In this document: positions 1-5,546 of the stretch, piece by piece
Position numbering within the stretch: position 1 is the stretch's first letter
Layout of the letters: every line of letters starts with the position of its first letter
NCBI GenBank assembly: GCA_017405115.1
Contig: JAFRBA010000054.1
Location: 1 to 5,546, forward strand
Origin: Kiritimatiellia bacterium
Lineage (GTDB): Bacteria; Verrucomicrobiota; Kiritimatiellia; RFP12; UBA1067
DNA: 5,546 nucleotides
Reading direction: 5' to 3'
Made by a program: the position numbers and the translations under genes
Notes under the pieces: generated by a model
What the model saw: the letters and a program-made list of their open reading frames with translations, nothing else
Told to the model about the DNA's origin: nothing
Database searches by the model: none

Positions 1-3000
1 GGCTGCGTCATAACGAACGGCGTCATCTACGACATACACGTCGAGACCAACTACATCGACATGGTCGTCGTGCCTTCGCTGACGGCCACAGCCGCCAGTC
101 AGGCCGCCGGCATCGGCGGAAGCTCCAACGAGAGCCATGGCGTGATATACGTCTTCGGCGGCGTGATTGCCGCGACCGGCGGCGAAAACGCCGCCGGCAT
201 AGGCAGCGGGTGCTTCGCGGACGATTCGGCCGGCGCCTCTGTGCTGCGCCAGGGGTCCGTCAGCATCTCAGGCGGCGAGGTGACGGCGACCGGCGGAGAC
301 AATGGCGCGGGCATCGGCGGCGGCAGTCTGCATTCAGGAGGCCTCGTGGAGATATCGCATGGCAAGGTGACTGCGACCGGCGGAGACAATGGCGCGGGCA
401 TCGGCGGCGGCTATGGCGCCTGGGGACATACAATCAGGATCCATGGAGGCGAAGTGACGGCGGAGGGGACTGTTTCCGGCGCCGGAATCGGAGGTGGAAG
501 CGCCAGCGGCGACCACGGCAGCTCCGCAGCCAACACGGAACCCTGCCAGATCGCTGTTTCCGGCGGCCGCGTCACGGCAAGAGGAGGCCAGGGCGCTTCC
601 GGAATCGGATCCGGCCTTTCGGGCACGCGCTGCGCGGCGGTCAATGTCACGGGCGGGACGGTCGTCGCAGCGGCGGGGTCGCAGACATACGGCTACACCG
701 TGCCGGACGACATCGGCTTCGGCTGCTGTCAGACGACTGACGCGAGGAGTCCGAGCATGCTCACGATCAAGGGCGCGTCCGTCCATGCGATACACCGCGC
801 CGCAGGCGGCGAACGCGTCTCGCCCGCGCCGTCGAACGGGGACGAGCGCGTCTGGTGCGTGACGGTCGAGACGTCAAAGACGAACGAGCTGGTGCGCATC
901 GAGCATCTCGCCGGTTTCGACGAAGAGGAGTCCGAAATCTACGCCGACGCGGACGGAAAGGTGTACGTCTGGCTCCCGAACGGAACGCACGTATTCTACG
1001 CCGGCGACAGGCCGCTCACGGCGACGGTCAACAATGCCGACGCCACGGCTGGGGAGTGGCTGTCCGGCGTCATGATTGACGGTGTGGACGCCTCCTGCCG
1101 CGAGGTTAGCGGCGAGCTGTGGTACTATGACCTCGGCGCGAAGACATTGTACATCGCCGGGGATTATGTCGTCTCCGGCACTAACACTTCTGGTTACGTC
1201 AACATCCTGGCTGGGGCCTATACGGAAGAAGGCGGCGGCGAGGGCGTCGTCTCGCTTTCCATCTCGAATCTATGCCTGAAGTCTACTTTCGCGTCTCCCT
1301 TCGCGGCAACGAACGGAACGGTTACGGTGCGCCTCGTCGGCGAAAACCTGCTTGATGCCGCGGACTCGGACAGGTATGCAGGTCTCTCCGTGGTCAAGGG
1401 CGCGTCACTCGTGGTCACAAACCTTGGGACGTCTGCGAGTCTGACGGCGAAGGGCGGCAGATACGCGGCTGGAATCGGCGGAAATCGCTCGGCTGCAATC
1501 GGTTCGATTGCCATTTCCGGCGGCATCATCACGGCGACCGGCGGAAGGGATGGCGGTGCGGGCATTGGCGGCGGCCATTCGGCGAAGTACAGCGACGGCG
1601 CCAAGATCGCGATATCCGGCGGCACGATCAGCGCCAGGGGCGGATGGTACGAAAGCGGCTACCATGCGGCCGACATAGGGCTCGGCATGGAGCCCGATTC
1701 AGGGGAGGAAAACTACAGGGTCGTATTCTCGGGGTCGAGCACCTGGATGGTCAATGGATGTTTCGACGAGACGGGCCACGACAGCTCGATCACGCCGGTG
1801 AACGAAGCGGGCGCGCGCGTGTACAAGGCGACGATCACCGGCTTCACGCCGCACGCCAAGGTCGAAATCGAGATGTCGAACTACGGAACCAACGACATCT
1901 ACGCCGACAGCGTGGGATCAATCTACCTCTGGCTCGCGAACGGCACGTACTACGTCGATGCCAACGGCAGACGCTACGCGCTGCGGATGGTCAACGGCAC
2001 GGCGACGACGATTGCGCTTCCCGACGCCTATGGAGTCAAGGTTGACGGCGTAGACGTCGTGAAGCTCTCAGGCAACGCCTGGAGCTACAACCCGTTCTCG
2101 GACACGCTTGCCCTCACGGCAGACTGCACGCTCTCCGGCACGAATACGTACAAGTCGATCGAGGTTTACGTCTACAACGATGTGACGGTCGCGGTGGATC
2201 GTCTCTCGCTCAGCGCAGCGGACGAGGGCGCCGACCTCCTTACCGGCGGTACGCTGACGATCACGAACGGCACCTCGGTCCTGCTCGGCCTCGTGTCGTG
2301 CGATCTTGTCATCCGCGGAGGCTCCCATGTGATCTACACGTCCTATCCGCCTTCTGTCTCCAACGGATCGGACTATGTCGAACCGGTGATCCTCAGAGGC
2401 TACGCGCCCAACGCGCCCGTCGAGATCGAAGGCCCGACCGACTACTACGGCACGTCGAACATTTTCGCGGACGGGAACGGAAAAGTGTACCTGTGGCTTC
2501 CGGAGGGCACCTTCAACATCAAGATCAACGGCGTCCGGTACATTCTGGATGTGGATTTCATTGGCAACGGGACGCTTTTGAGGACTGTCGGAGTCGAGGT
2601 GAACGGCACGGACGCCGCCAACGGCTCCGGCGCGGGATGGTCCTATGACCGCAGCACAGGCACGATTGCCATTACGGGCGACTGCACGCTTTCCGGCACG
2701 AACACCGCAGGCGAGGCGAAGATCGTCGCCGACGCGGACGTGACGATTTCCCCTTCGAGGCTGGTAATCGAGGTCGGCGCGGGCGAGGAGGCGCTTTCCG
2801 GACCGGGAACGGTGACGATTACGAACGGCACGGCGCACATGACGGGAGACGTCTCGTGTCCCGTGAAGCTGCTGGGCGGCTCGTTCAGGCTGGACGGCGC
2901 GGCGGCAGTCGCGTTCTCGAACGAGACCGAAGCGGTGTATTGCGTCGAGGTGCCGGGACTCACGCCAAACACGGCCGTGGCCTTCGACAACCTGCCTCCA

Positions 3001-3492
3001 TACTACGGCAAGTCTGGTATCTTTGCCGACGCGGCAGGGAAGGTCTATCTCTGGCTGCCGGAGAACTGGGAGGAGCCTCACGTTCTTCTGTCCGCTTCGC
3101 CGAAGAAGGGCCTTCTCGGCGCGGCTTCTGGCAAGGCGCACACGTTCTCGGCGAACGGATACAGCTACACGGTGACGATCAATTCCGCTTCCGGCGGCGC
3201 GGTCGCGGAGCAGGGCGGCCCTCTGCCGCTTGAATCGCTGAAAATAGAAAACTTCGCTGTGGAGGATGGCTGGATCGTCATCGACGTCAAGGCCAGCCCC
3301 GCGACATGGATCAACGGCTTCGCCGACCACCTTAGGATACGCGCCTCCGAAACCCTTCCAATCCCGGAGACGGACGACACGCTCCTCGACATGTCCGGAG
3401 CCGAACTTCTGATACAGGACGGCGAGAGCGCGACGATCGCAGTGCCCCTGCCGGATGGGTCGCGCGGCAGGTTCTTCAAGGTCGTTGAGTGA
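1..3492 (+). CDS. Large repetitive surface/secreted protein, glycine-rich AGIGGG repeats plus LWLP beta modules (5'-truncated)
   Basis: The reading frame is already open at base 1, so the ATG at 61 is probably an internal methionine and the true start lies upstream; 1163 residues are visible before TGA 3490-3492. Going through the protein: a block of about six short repeats with GGxVTAxGG and AGIGGG cores (residues ~26-245); a first LWLP module (~284-400); a short second AGIGGG block (~480-580); three more LWLP modules (~607-775, ~794-965, ~979-1067); and an 87-residue C-terminal domain ending in GRFFKVVE. Repeats of this glycine-rich kind are typical of beta-helical or beta-sandwich extracellular proteins of gut bacteria, often annotated as carbohydrate-binding or adhesin-like; I infer export and a binding role. 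No catalytic motif, LPXTG or membrane anchor is visible. The signal peptide, if any, is outside the window. It ends 5 nt before the next ATG, suggesting an operon. Coding is certain; function is uncertain. Confidence 0.88.
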   Translation, partial: GCVITNGVIYDIHVETNYIDMVVVPSLTATAASQAAGIGGSSNESHGVIYVFGGVIAATGGENAAGIGSGCFADDSAGASVLRQGSVSISGGEVTATGGDNGAGIGGGSLHSGGLVEISHGKVTATGGDNGAGIGGGYGAWGHTIRIHGGEVTAEGTVSGAGIGGGSASGDHGSSAANTEPCQIAVSGGRVTARGGQGASGIGSGLSGTRCAAVNVTGGTVVAAAGSQTYGYTVPDDIGFGCCQTTDARSPSMLTIKGASVHAIHRAAGGERVSPAPSNGDERVWCVTVETSKTNELVRIEHLAGFDEEESEIYADADGKVYVWLPNGTHVFYAGDRPLTATVNNADATAGEWLSGVMIDGVDASCREVSGELWYYDLGAKTLYIAGDYVVSGTNTSGYVNILAGAYTEEGGGEGVVSLSISNLCLKSTFASPFAATNGTVTVRLVGENLLDAADSDRYAGLSVVKGASLVVTNLGTSASLTAKGGRYAAGIGGNRSAAIGSIAISGGIITATGGRDGGAGIGGGHSAKYSDGAKIAISGGTISARGGWYESGYHAADIGLGMEPDSGEENYRVVFSGSSTWMVNGCFDETGHDSSITPVNEAGARVYKATITGFTPHAKVEIEMSNYGTNDIYADSVGSIYLWLANGTYYVDANGRRYALRMVNGTATTIALPDAYGVKVDGVDVVKLSGNAWSYNPFSDTLALTADCTLSGTNTYKSIEVYVYNDVTVAVDRLSLSAADEGADLLTGGTLTITNGTSVLLGLVSCDLVIRGGSHVIYTSYPPSVSNGSDYVEPVILRGYAPNAPVEIEGPTDYYGTSNIFADGNGKVYLWLPEGTFNIKINGVRYILDVDFIGNGTLLRTVGVEVNGTDAANGSGAGWSYDRSTGTIAITGDCTLSGTNTAGEAKIVADADVTISPSRLVIEVGAGEEALSGPGTVTITNGTAHMTGDVSCPVKLLGGSFRLDGAAAVAFSNETEAVYCVEVPGLTPNTAVAFDNLPPYYGKSGIFADAAGKVYLWLPENWEEPHVLLSASPKKGLLGAASGKAHTFSANGYSYTVTINSASGGAVAEQGGPLPLESLKIENFAVEDGWIVIDVKASPATWINGFADHLRIRASETLPIPETDDTLLDMSGAELLIQDGESATIAVPLPDGSRGRFFKVVE
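76..735 (+). repeat. AGIGGG repeat block 1 (about six units plus a degenerate one)
   Basis: Each unit runs roughly 25-39 residues and follows the scheme [I/V]-x-G-G-x-V-x-A-x-G-G, then A-G-I-G-G-G, then a variable loop. Cores read AAGIGG, AAGIGSG, GAGIGGG, GAGIGGG, GAGIGGG and ASGIGSG, and the block closes with a degenerate DIGFG unit (core at 709). The alternation of short beta-strand stretches with glycine turns fits a beta-helix or stacked beta-strand rod; that structure is inferred. Confidence 0.85.
280..411 (+). repeat. Near-identical 45-bp tandem copies inside block 1
   Basis: Bases 280-324 and 367-411 match over 45 positions with one difference (ACG versus ACT, both Thr); 286-324 and 373-411 are identical over 39 bases. 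The offset is 87 bp, exactly 29 codons, so the frame is kept. The flanking loops differ, which points to recent unit duplication or gene conversion of the core rather than copying of the whole unit. Confidence 0.9.
850..3201 (+). repeat. Four long protein modules (A-D) with Y/F-A-D...VYLWLP core
   Basis: Cores lie at 937-987 (A), 1897-1947 (B), 2461-2511 (C) and 3019-3069 (D), each reading I-[YF]-A-D-x-x-G-x-[VI]-Y-[LV]-W-L followed in A-C by N/E-G-T. Modules A, B and C then carry a W-x-Y-[DN]/YYDL strand and an [LV]SGTNT motif (1171, 2131, 2689); B and C also share a TITNGT strand and a VSC strand. B to C is 564 bp and C to D is 558 bp, while A to B is 960 bp because AGIGGG block 2 is inserted. 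D is shortened: it keeps the core and a following strand pair but lacks SGTNT. I do not recognise a named domain. Confidence 0.8.
1438..1740 (+). repeat. AGIGGG repeat block 2 (three units)
   Basis: Cores read AAGIGG, GAGIGGG and a degenerate ADIGLG (1672). The order, including a final degenerate DIGxG unit followed by about 45-50 linker residues and then an LWLP module, repeats the end of block 1. This indicates that block plus linker plus module is the unit that was duplicated in the evolution of the protein. Confidence 0.8.
3229..3489 (+). other. C-terminal 87-residue domain of the repetitive protein
   Basis: After the last module a Gly/Ala/Gln-rich linker leads into a non-repetitive segment beginning LESLKIENF and ending GRFFKVVE. 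It has alternating hydrophobic strands, a Trp-Ile-Val-Ile stretch and several acidic residues, as in a small beta-sandwich. Its terminal position and unrelated sequence suggest a sorting, anchoring or capping domain, by analogy with C-terminal secretion domains of other bacterial surface proteins. I recall similar GRFFKV-type endings in proteins of Lentisphaerota/Kiritimatiellota but cannot confirm it here. Confidence 0.4.
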
Positions 3493-3500
3493 TTCCCATG
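3478..3500 (+). promoter_or_regulatory. Start region of chaperone gene overlapping the upstream stop
   Basis: Two in-frame starts are possible. GTG 3489 overlaps the upstream TGA as GTGA and has AAGG (3478-3481) 7 nt before it. ATG 3498 is 5 nt past the stop and has only a weak GAG (3487-3489) at 8 nt. The extra residues with GTG would be Met-Ile-Pro. Either way translation is probably coupled to the upstream gene. Confidence 0.5.
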
Positions 3501-3971
3501 AACAAGATTGAATACTACAAGACGTTTCTCGGAGAAGTGCGCAAGGCCACCGGCATCGACTCCTTCACCTGCGACGAGTCGGGCCTTGTGAGCGTGCGCA
3601 TCGACGAGAAGTACAATCTAAACCTCCAGCTCTTGGAGGAAACCGACAGGATGCTCTGCTTCGTGGAGTTGACGGCGCTGCCGGCCGATGCGTCGAAGGC
3701 CGTATACCGCGACCTTCTTGTCGGGGCTCTCTTCGGCAAGGACACCGGCGGCGGCTATTTCACGGTCGAGCCGGAGACCGAGACGGTGGTCTACAACTAT
3801 TTCTTCGACATCGCAAGGGCGGCGCAAGACGTAGATGACTTCATATCCACGCTGGAGAAGATACTTCAGCTCTGCGACATCTGGGCGGAGCGGATTCGCC
3901 GCAATATCTCCGGCGAAGACGAGAGCGGCGCCCCCGCCGGCATTCCGGTTCACCACATGATCAGGGCGTGA
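3498..3971 (+). CDS. Putative class I type III secretion chaperone, CesT/Tir-chaperone family
   Basis: 157 residues from ATG 3498 (160 from GTG 3489). The family binds the N-terminal region of a secreted effector as a homodimer in the cytoplasm, keeps it partly unfolded and brings it to the secretion ATPase. What shows it: the alpha-beta-beta-beta-alpha-beta-beta-alpha order expected for the fold, with an N-terminal amphipathic helix (residues ~2-18), strands around LVSVRID, YNLNLQLLE and MLCFVELTALP, a helix with the RDLLVGALFG segment, strands YFTVEP and TVVYNYFFD, and a last helix ending in LEKILQLCDIWAERI, where chaperones of this family often carry a Trp. It is clearly acidic (about 27 Asp+Glu against 16 Lys+Arg), as usual for these chaperones, and of typical size plus a short disordered Gly/Pro/Ala tail. 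It lies directly between a surface protein gene and a large soluble protein, the latter being the likely client. The call rests on fold pattern, not a search; an unrelated YbjN-like or small regulatory protein is the main alternative. Confidence 0.7.
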   Translation: MNKIEYYKTFLGEVRKATGIDSFTCDESGLVSVRIDEKYNLNLQLLEETDRMLCFVELTALPADASKAVYRDLLVGALFGKDTGGGYFTVEPETETVVYNYFFDIARAAQDVDDFISTLEKILQLCDIWAERIRRNISGEDESGAPAGIPVHHMIRA

Positions 3972-3973
3972 GA

Positions 3974-4005
3974 CGCGAGACGTTAGGCGAGTCTCATGTC
4001 TCGCG
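3974..4005 (+). repeat. Inverted repeat in the gap after the chaperone gene
   Basis: CGCGAGAC at 3974-3981 and GTCTCGCG at 3998-4005 are perfect inverted copies around a 16-nt loop; the stem can gain a G-U and a T-A pair inside. A second, interleaved pair is TGAGAC 3969-3974 with GTCTCA 3991-3996, and GAGAC 3977-3981 could pair with GTCTC 3991-3995 instead, so mutually exclusive hairpins are possible. CTCGCG is repeated again at 4007-4012. There is no T-run after the stem, so it is not a standard intrinsic terminator; it could attenuate, protect the mRNA end, or bind a protein. Confidence 0.55.
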
Positions 4006-4018
4006 GCTCGCGCCAGGC

Positions 4019-4047
4019 TTGTAACCTTTCCCGGCTCTCCGTGTAAA
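4019..4047 (+). promoter_or_regulatory. Weak candidate sigma-70-like promoter for the third gene
   Basis: TTGTAA (4019-4024) and TGTAAA (4042-4047) are separated by 17 nt and each match 4 of 6 consensus positions. They sit in the most AT-rich part of the gap, 24 nt before the start codon. Such matches arise by chance and read-through from the chaperone gene is as likely. Confidence 0.2.
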
Positions 4048-4055
4048 AAAGCTGG

Positions 4056-4060
4056 AAGGA
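4056..4060 (+). promoter_or_regulatory. Shine-Dalgarno site of the third gene
   Basis: AAGGA, within GGAAGGA (4054-4060), lies 10 nt upstream of ATG 4071. It is the best ribosome binding site in the window and fixes the start of the third gene, far stronger than the signals before the chaperone gene. Confidence 0.75.
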
Positions 4061-4070
4061 ATCAGACAAA

Positions 4071-5546
4071 ATGGCAATCTCGCTTGAAACATTCAGGGCT
4101 GCGGTCGGCCAGACGCGTTACGGAAACCGCGACATAGTCGTCAGCGGCGAAGGCAAGAACGCGACCGCGCGCCTCGGCAACTTCTTCTTCTCGCAGGGGA
4201 AGGACGTCAACAACGCGACGATGAAGGCCTTCAAGGAGGCCCTCGAGAAAGAATACGGCTCGCTCGGGACCCACGCCTTCGACACGGTGCTCGGGTCGCG
4301 CAGCCAGCTCAACAAGTCGCTCCGCGCCTGCGACGTCCAGTGGACGCTCTCCAAGCTCGTGCCCATCCGCGAGAACCGCTTCATAGGCGAGGTGAGCCGC
4401 CAGATCGCCACATCCCCGAAGATGCTCGAACTGTCCGACGACGAGAGGATGGCGGTGTTCCAGAAACTGAAGGACGAGCCATTCAAGGACGTTGACCTTG
4501 CGGCGTGCCGCACGCCCGAGGACCTGTCGGCCGCCGCCGCGCGCCGCATCGGCGCGGCGATCGACAAGCTCCGAAAGGAGAGGGACGCAGGGCTTCACGA
4601 GAACACGCTCGGCGCGCGCAAGTCCGTCGAGACGGCCGCAGGCGCAAAGGAGCCGACGGGCCTCAGGAACCTCAACACGGTCCTCGAGGCGGGCTCGACC
4701 TCGGTGGAGGACCAGATCAAGAAGGGCCTCATCGGCGCGGGAATGAGCGTCAACAGGTCCGATACGAACACCATTCTCTTCGAGGAGCTCAAGAAGAACG
4801 GCGTGGAGCCGGGCTTCATCTACCGCAACGACTGGTCGCCGGACGACACGCGCGGAATGATGGCCGACATCAACTCCGACGAGAGCCGCCACGCGTTGGA
4901 CGTGCTCAAGCAGAACGACCCCGCCTTTGCGCAGAAGTGCGAGGGAAAGACGCTCCGCGAACAGATAATGCTCGCCGGGCGCGCGCACCCCGCGGGAATC
5001 GCTGCCGTCGCGGAATTCGCCATCCGGGAAGCGGCCATAATGGTGAAAAACGGAAAGATCGCGGACACGCATTCGTTTGGTCCGCTCGCAACGGCCATCA
5101 AGAACTACAACTTGAATCCGCGCGACTTGGAACGCCTCATCTCCGGCGGCACGGACAAGGGGACCACGGATGCGATAAAGGAGATCAAGCGCGAGCTCTT
5201 CGCGCAGATCCGCGACGCGGTGATGGGCGTCAGGAGCGGCGACGACTTCTACCTGCTCTCGCCGATCTTCAAGCATTTCGACGAGCGCCACATCATGAAG
5301 CTCGACTACAACGAAGGCGACAGGGTGTTCACCAAGGACGCCGCGCACGCGGGGTCGTTCCAGCGTCCCGAGCGCATCATCGCCACGCGCAAGCCGATCC
5401 TCGGGCAGATCTACCGGCTCCAGACCGCCCACTCCGCCGACTCAATCTCCGCCGGCGCCGTTACAGAGGCGCTCGCGAACGACCTCACGCGCATAGCGGG
5501 AGTCCCCGCGCAGGAGCTCGAGATCGTCCGCGGCGAGTATTCCGAC
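4071..5546 (+). CDS. Large soluble protein, candidate type III effector/client of the upstream chaperone (3'-truncated)
   Basis: The frame runs from ATG 4071 to the window edge without a stop (492 residues seen), so the gene is incomplete. The start is set by a strong Shine-Dalgarno site. I do not recognise the family with certainty. No Sec signal peptide or clear membrane helix is seen. Residues 1-45 mix polar residues with short hydrophobic strands (IVVSG at 22-26, an FFF at 38-40), compatible with a type III signal and chaperone-binding region. Residues ~46-360 are mostly charged and helical, with an Ala/Arg-rich helix at 153-172. From ~388 the character changes: a strand-rich part (FYLLSPIFKHF, 393-403; HIMKLDY, 407-413; a basic strand around 435-449) is followed by a long helix, 461-475, with E466, then G477-V478-P479. 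That order recalls the N-lobe and alpha-C helix of atypical kinases, but the catalytic loop would lie beyond the edge. The effector role is inferred from the adjacent chaperone. Confidence 0.85.
   Translation, partial: MAISLETFRAAVGQTRYGNRDIVVSGEGKNATARLGNFFFSQGKDVNNATMKAFKEALEKEYGSLGTHAFDTVLGSRSQLNKSLRACDVQWTLSKLVPIRENRFIGEVSRQIATSPKMLELSDDERMAVFQKLKDEPFKDVDLAACRTPEDLSAAAARRIGAAIDKLRKERDAGLHENTLGARKSVETAAGAKEPTGLRNLNTVLEAGSTSVEDQIKKGLIGAGMSVNRSDTNTILFEELKKNGVEPGFIYRNDWSPDDTRGMMADINSDESRHALDVLKQNDPAFAQKCEGKTLREQIMLAGRAHPAGIAAVAEFAIREAAIMVKNGKIADTHSFGPLATAIKNYNLNPRDLERLISGGTDKGTTDAIKEIKRELFAQIRDAVMGVRSGDDFYLLSPIFKHFDERHIMKLDYNEGDRVFTKDAAHAGSFQRPERIIATRKPILGQIYRLQTAHSADSISAGAVTEALANDLTRIAGVPAQELEIVRGEYSD

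Noticed and set aside
61..63. ATG 61 as the true start of the first gene
   Set aside because: The frame is open and protein-like from base 1, there is no Shine-Dalgarno site before 61, and the residues after it do not form a signal peptide.
76..735. CRISPR array or RTX calcium-binding repeats
   Set aside because: The repeats are in-frame protein repeats with variable spacing in a coding sequence, and lack the GGxGxDxUx nonapeptide of RTX proteins.
2068..3330. 420-codon minus-strand ORF inside the repetitive protein gene
   Set aside because: It lies wholly opposite a continuous coding frame with clear protein repeats; the product is Arg/Val-rich and repeats only as a shadow of the sense repeats.
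3974..4050. Intrinsic terminator after the chaperone gene
   Set aside because: The hairpin is good but no T-run follows on the plus strand; the A-run at 4045-4050 is not adjacent to a stem in the orientation needed.
4013..4060. Riboswitch-like structure hiding the Shine-Dalgarno site of the third gene
   Set aside because: Pairing of CCAG-CTT (4013-4020, one bulge) with AAGCTGG (4049-4055), or CCTT 4025-4028 with AAGG 4056-4059, is short and has large loops; it does not resemble any riboswitch I know.
4062..5432. 456-codon minus-strand ORF opposite the third gene
   Set aside because: Its translation is a low-complexity chain rich in Arg, Leu, Val and Glu with no family resemblance; it mirrors a GC-rich plus-strand gene that has a good ribosome binding site.

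Overview
The window reads left to right as three plus-strand genes, two of them cut by the window edges: (1) the 3' part of a very large repetitive secreted or surface protein (1-3492), (2) a small acidic protein that looks like a class I type III secretion chaperone of the CesT/Tir-chaperone type (3498-3971), and (3) the 5' part of a large soluble protein (4071-5546, no stop before the edge) that, from its position, is the best candidate for that chaperone's secreted effector. No RNA gene, CRISPR array, insertion sequence or integrase was seen.

Organism: the DNA is GC-rich, with a strong G/C preference at third codon positions, which also creates several long meaningless antisense ORFs. The combination of glycine-rich AGIGGG surface repeats, a C-terminus ending in a GRFF-type motif, and type III secretion parts suggests a PVC-group bacterium (Lentisphaerota, Kiritimatiellota or Verrucomicrobiota, perhaps gut or rumen associated). 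This rests on recalled family flavour, not on a marker gene, and is tentative.

Layout: bases 1-3492 encode 1163 visible residues with no signal peptide in view because the 5' end is missing. Two blocks of short glycine-rich repeats (about 76-735 and 1438-1740) alternate with four copies of a larger beta-rich module with a Y/F-A-D...VYLWLP core (cores at 937, 1897, 2461 and 3019). A separate 87-residue domain forms the C-terminus. The chaperone gene starts either 5 nt after the stop of this gene (ATG 3498) or overlaps it by 4 nt (GTG 3489), so the two are probably co-transcribed. A 99-nt gap follows, with an 8-bp perfect inverted repeat just after the chaperone stop. The third gene starts at ATG 4071 behind a good Shine-Dalgarno sequence.

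How they may work together: a class I chaperone directly upstream of a large soluble protein is the usual layout of a chaperone/effector pair, in which the chaperone holds the effector N-terminus secretion-competent and delivers it to the type III ATPase. The tight link to a repetitive surface protein suggests a host- or particle-interaction locus (adhesion plus injection), but that is inference. No apparatus gene lies in the window.
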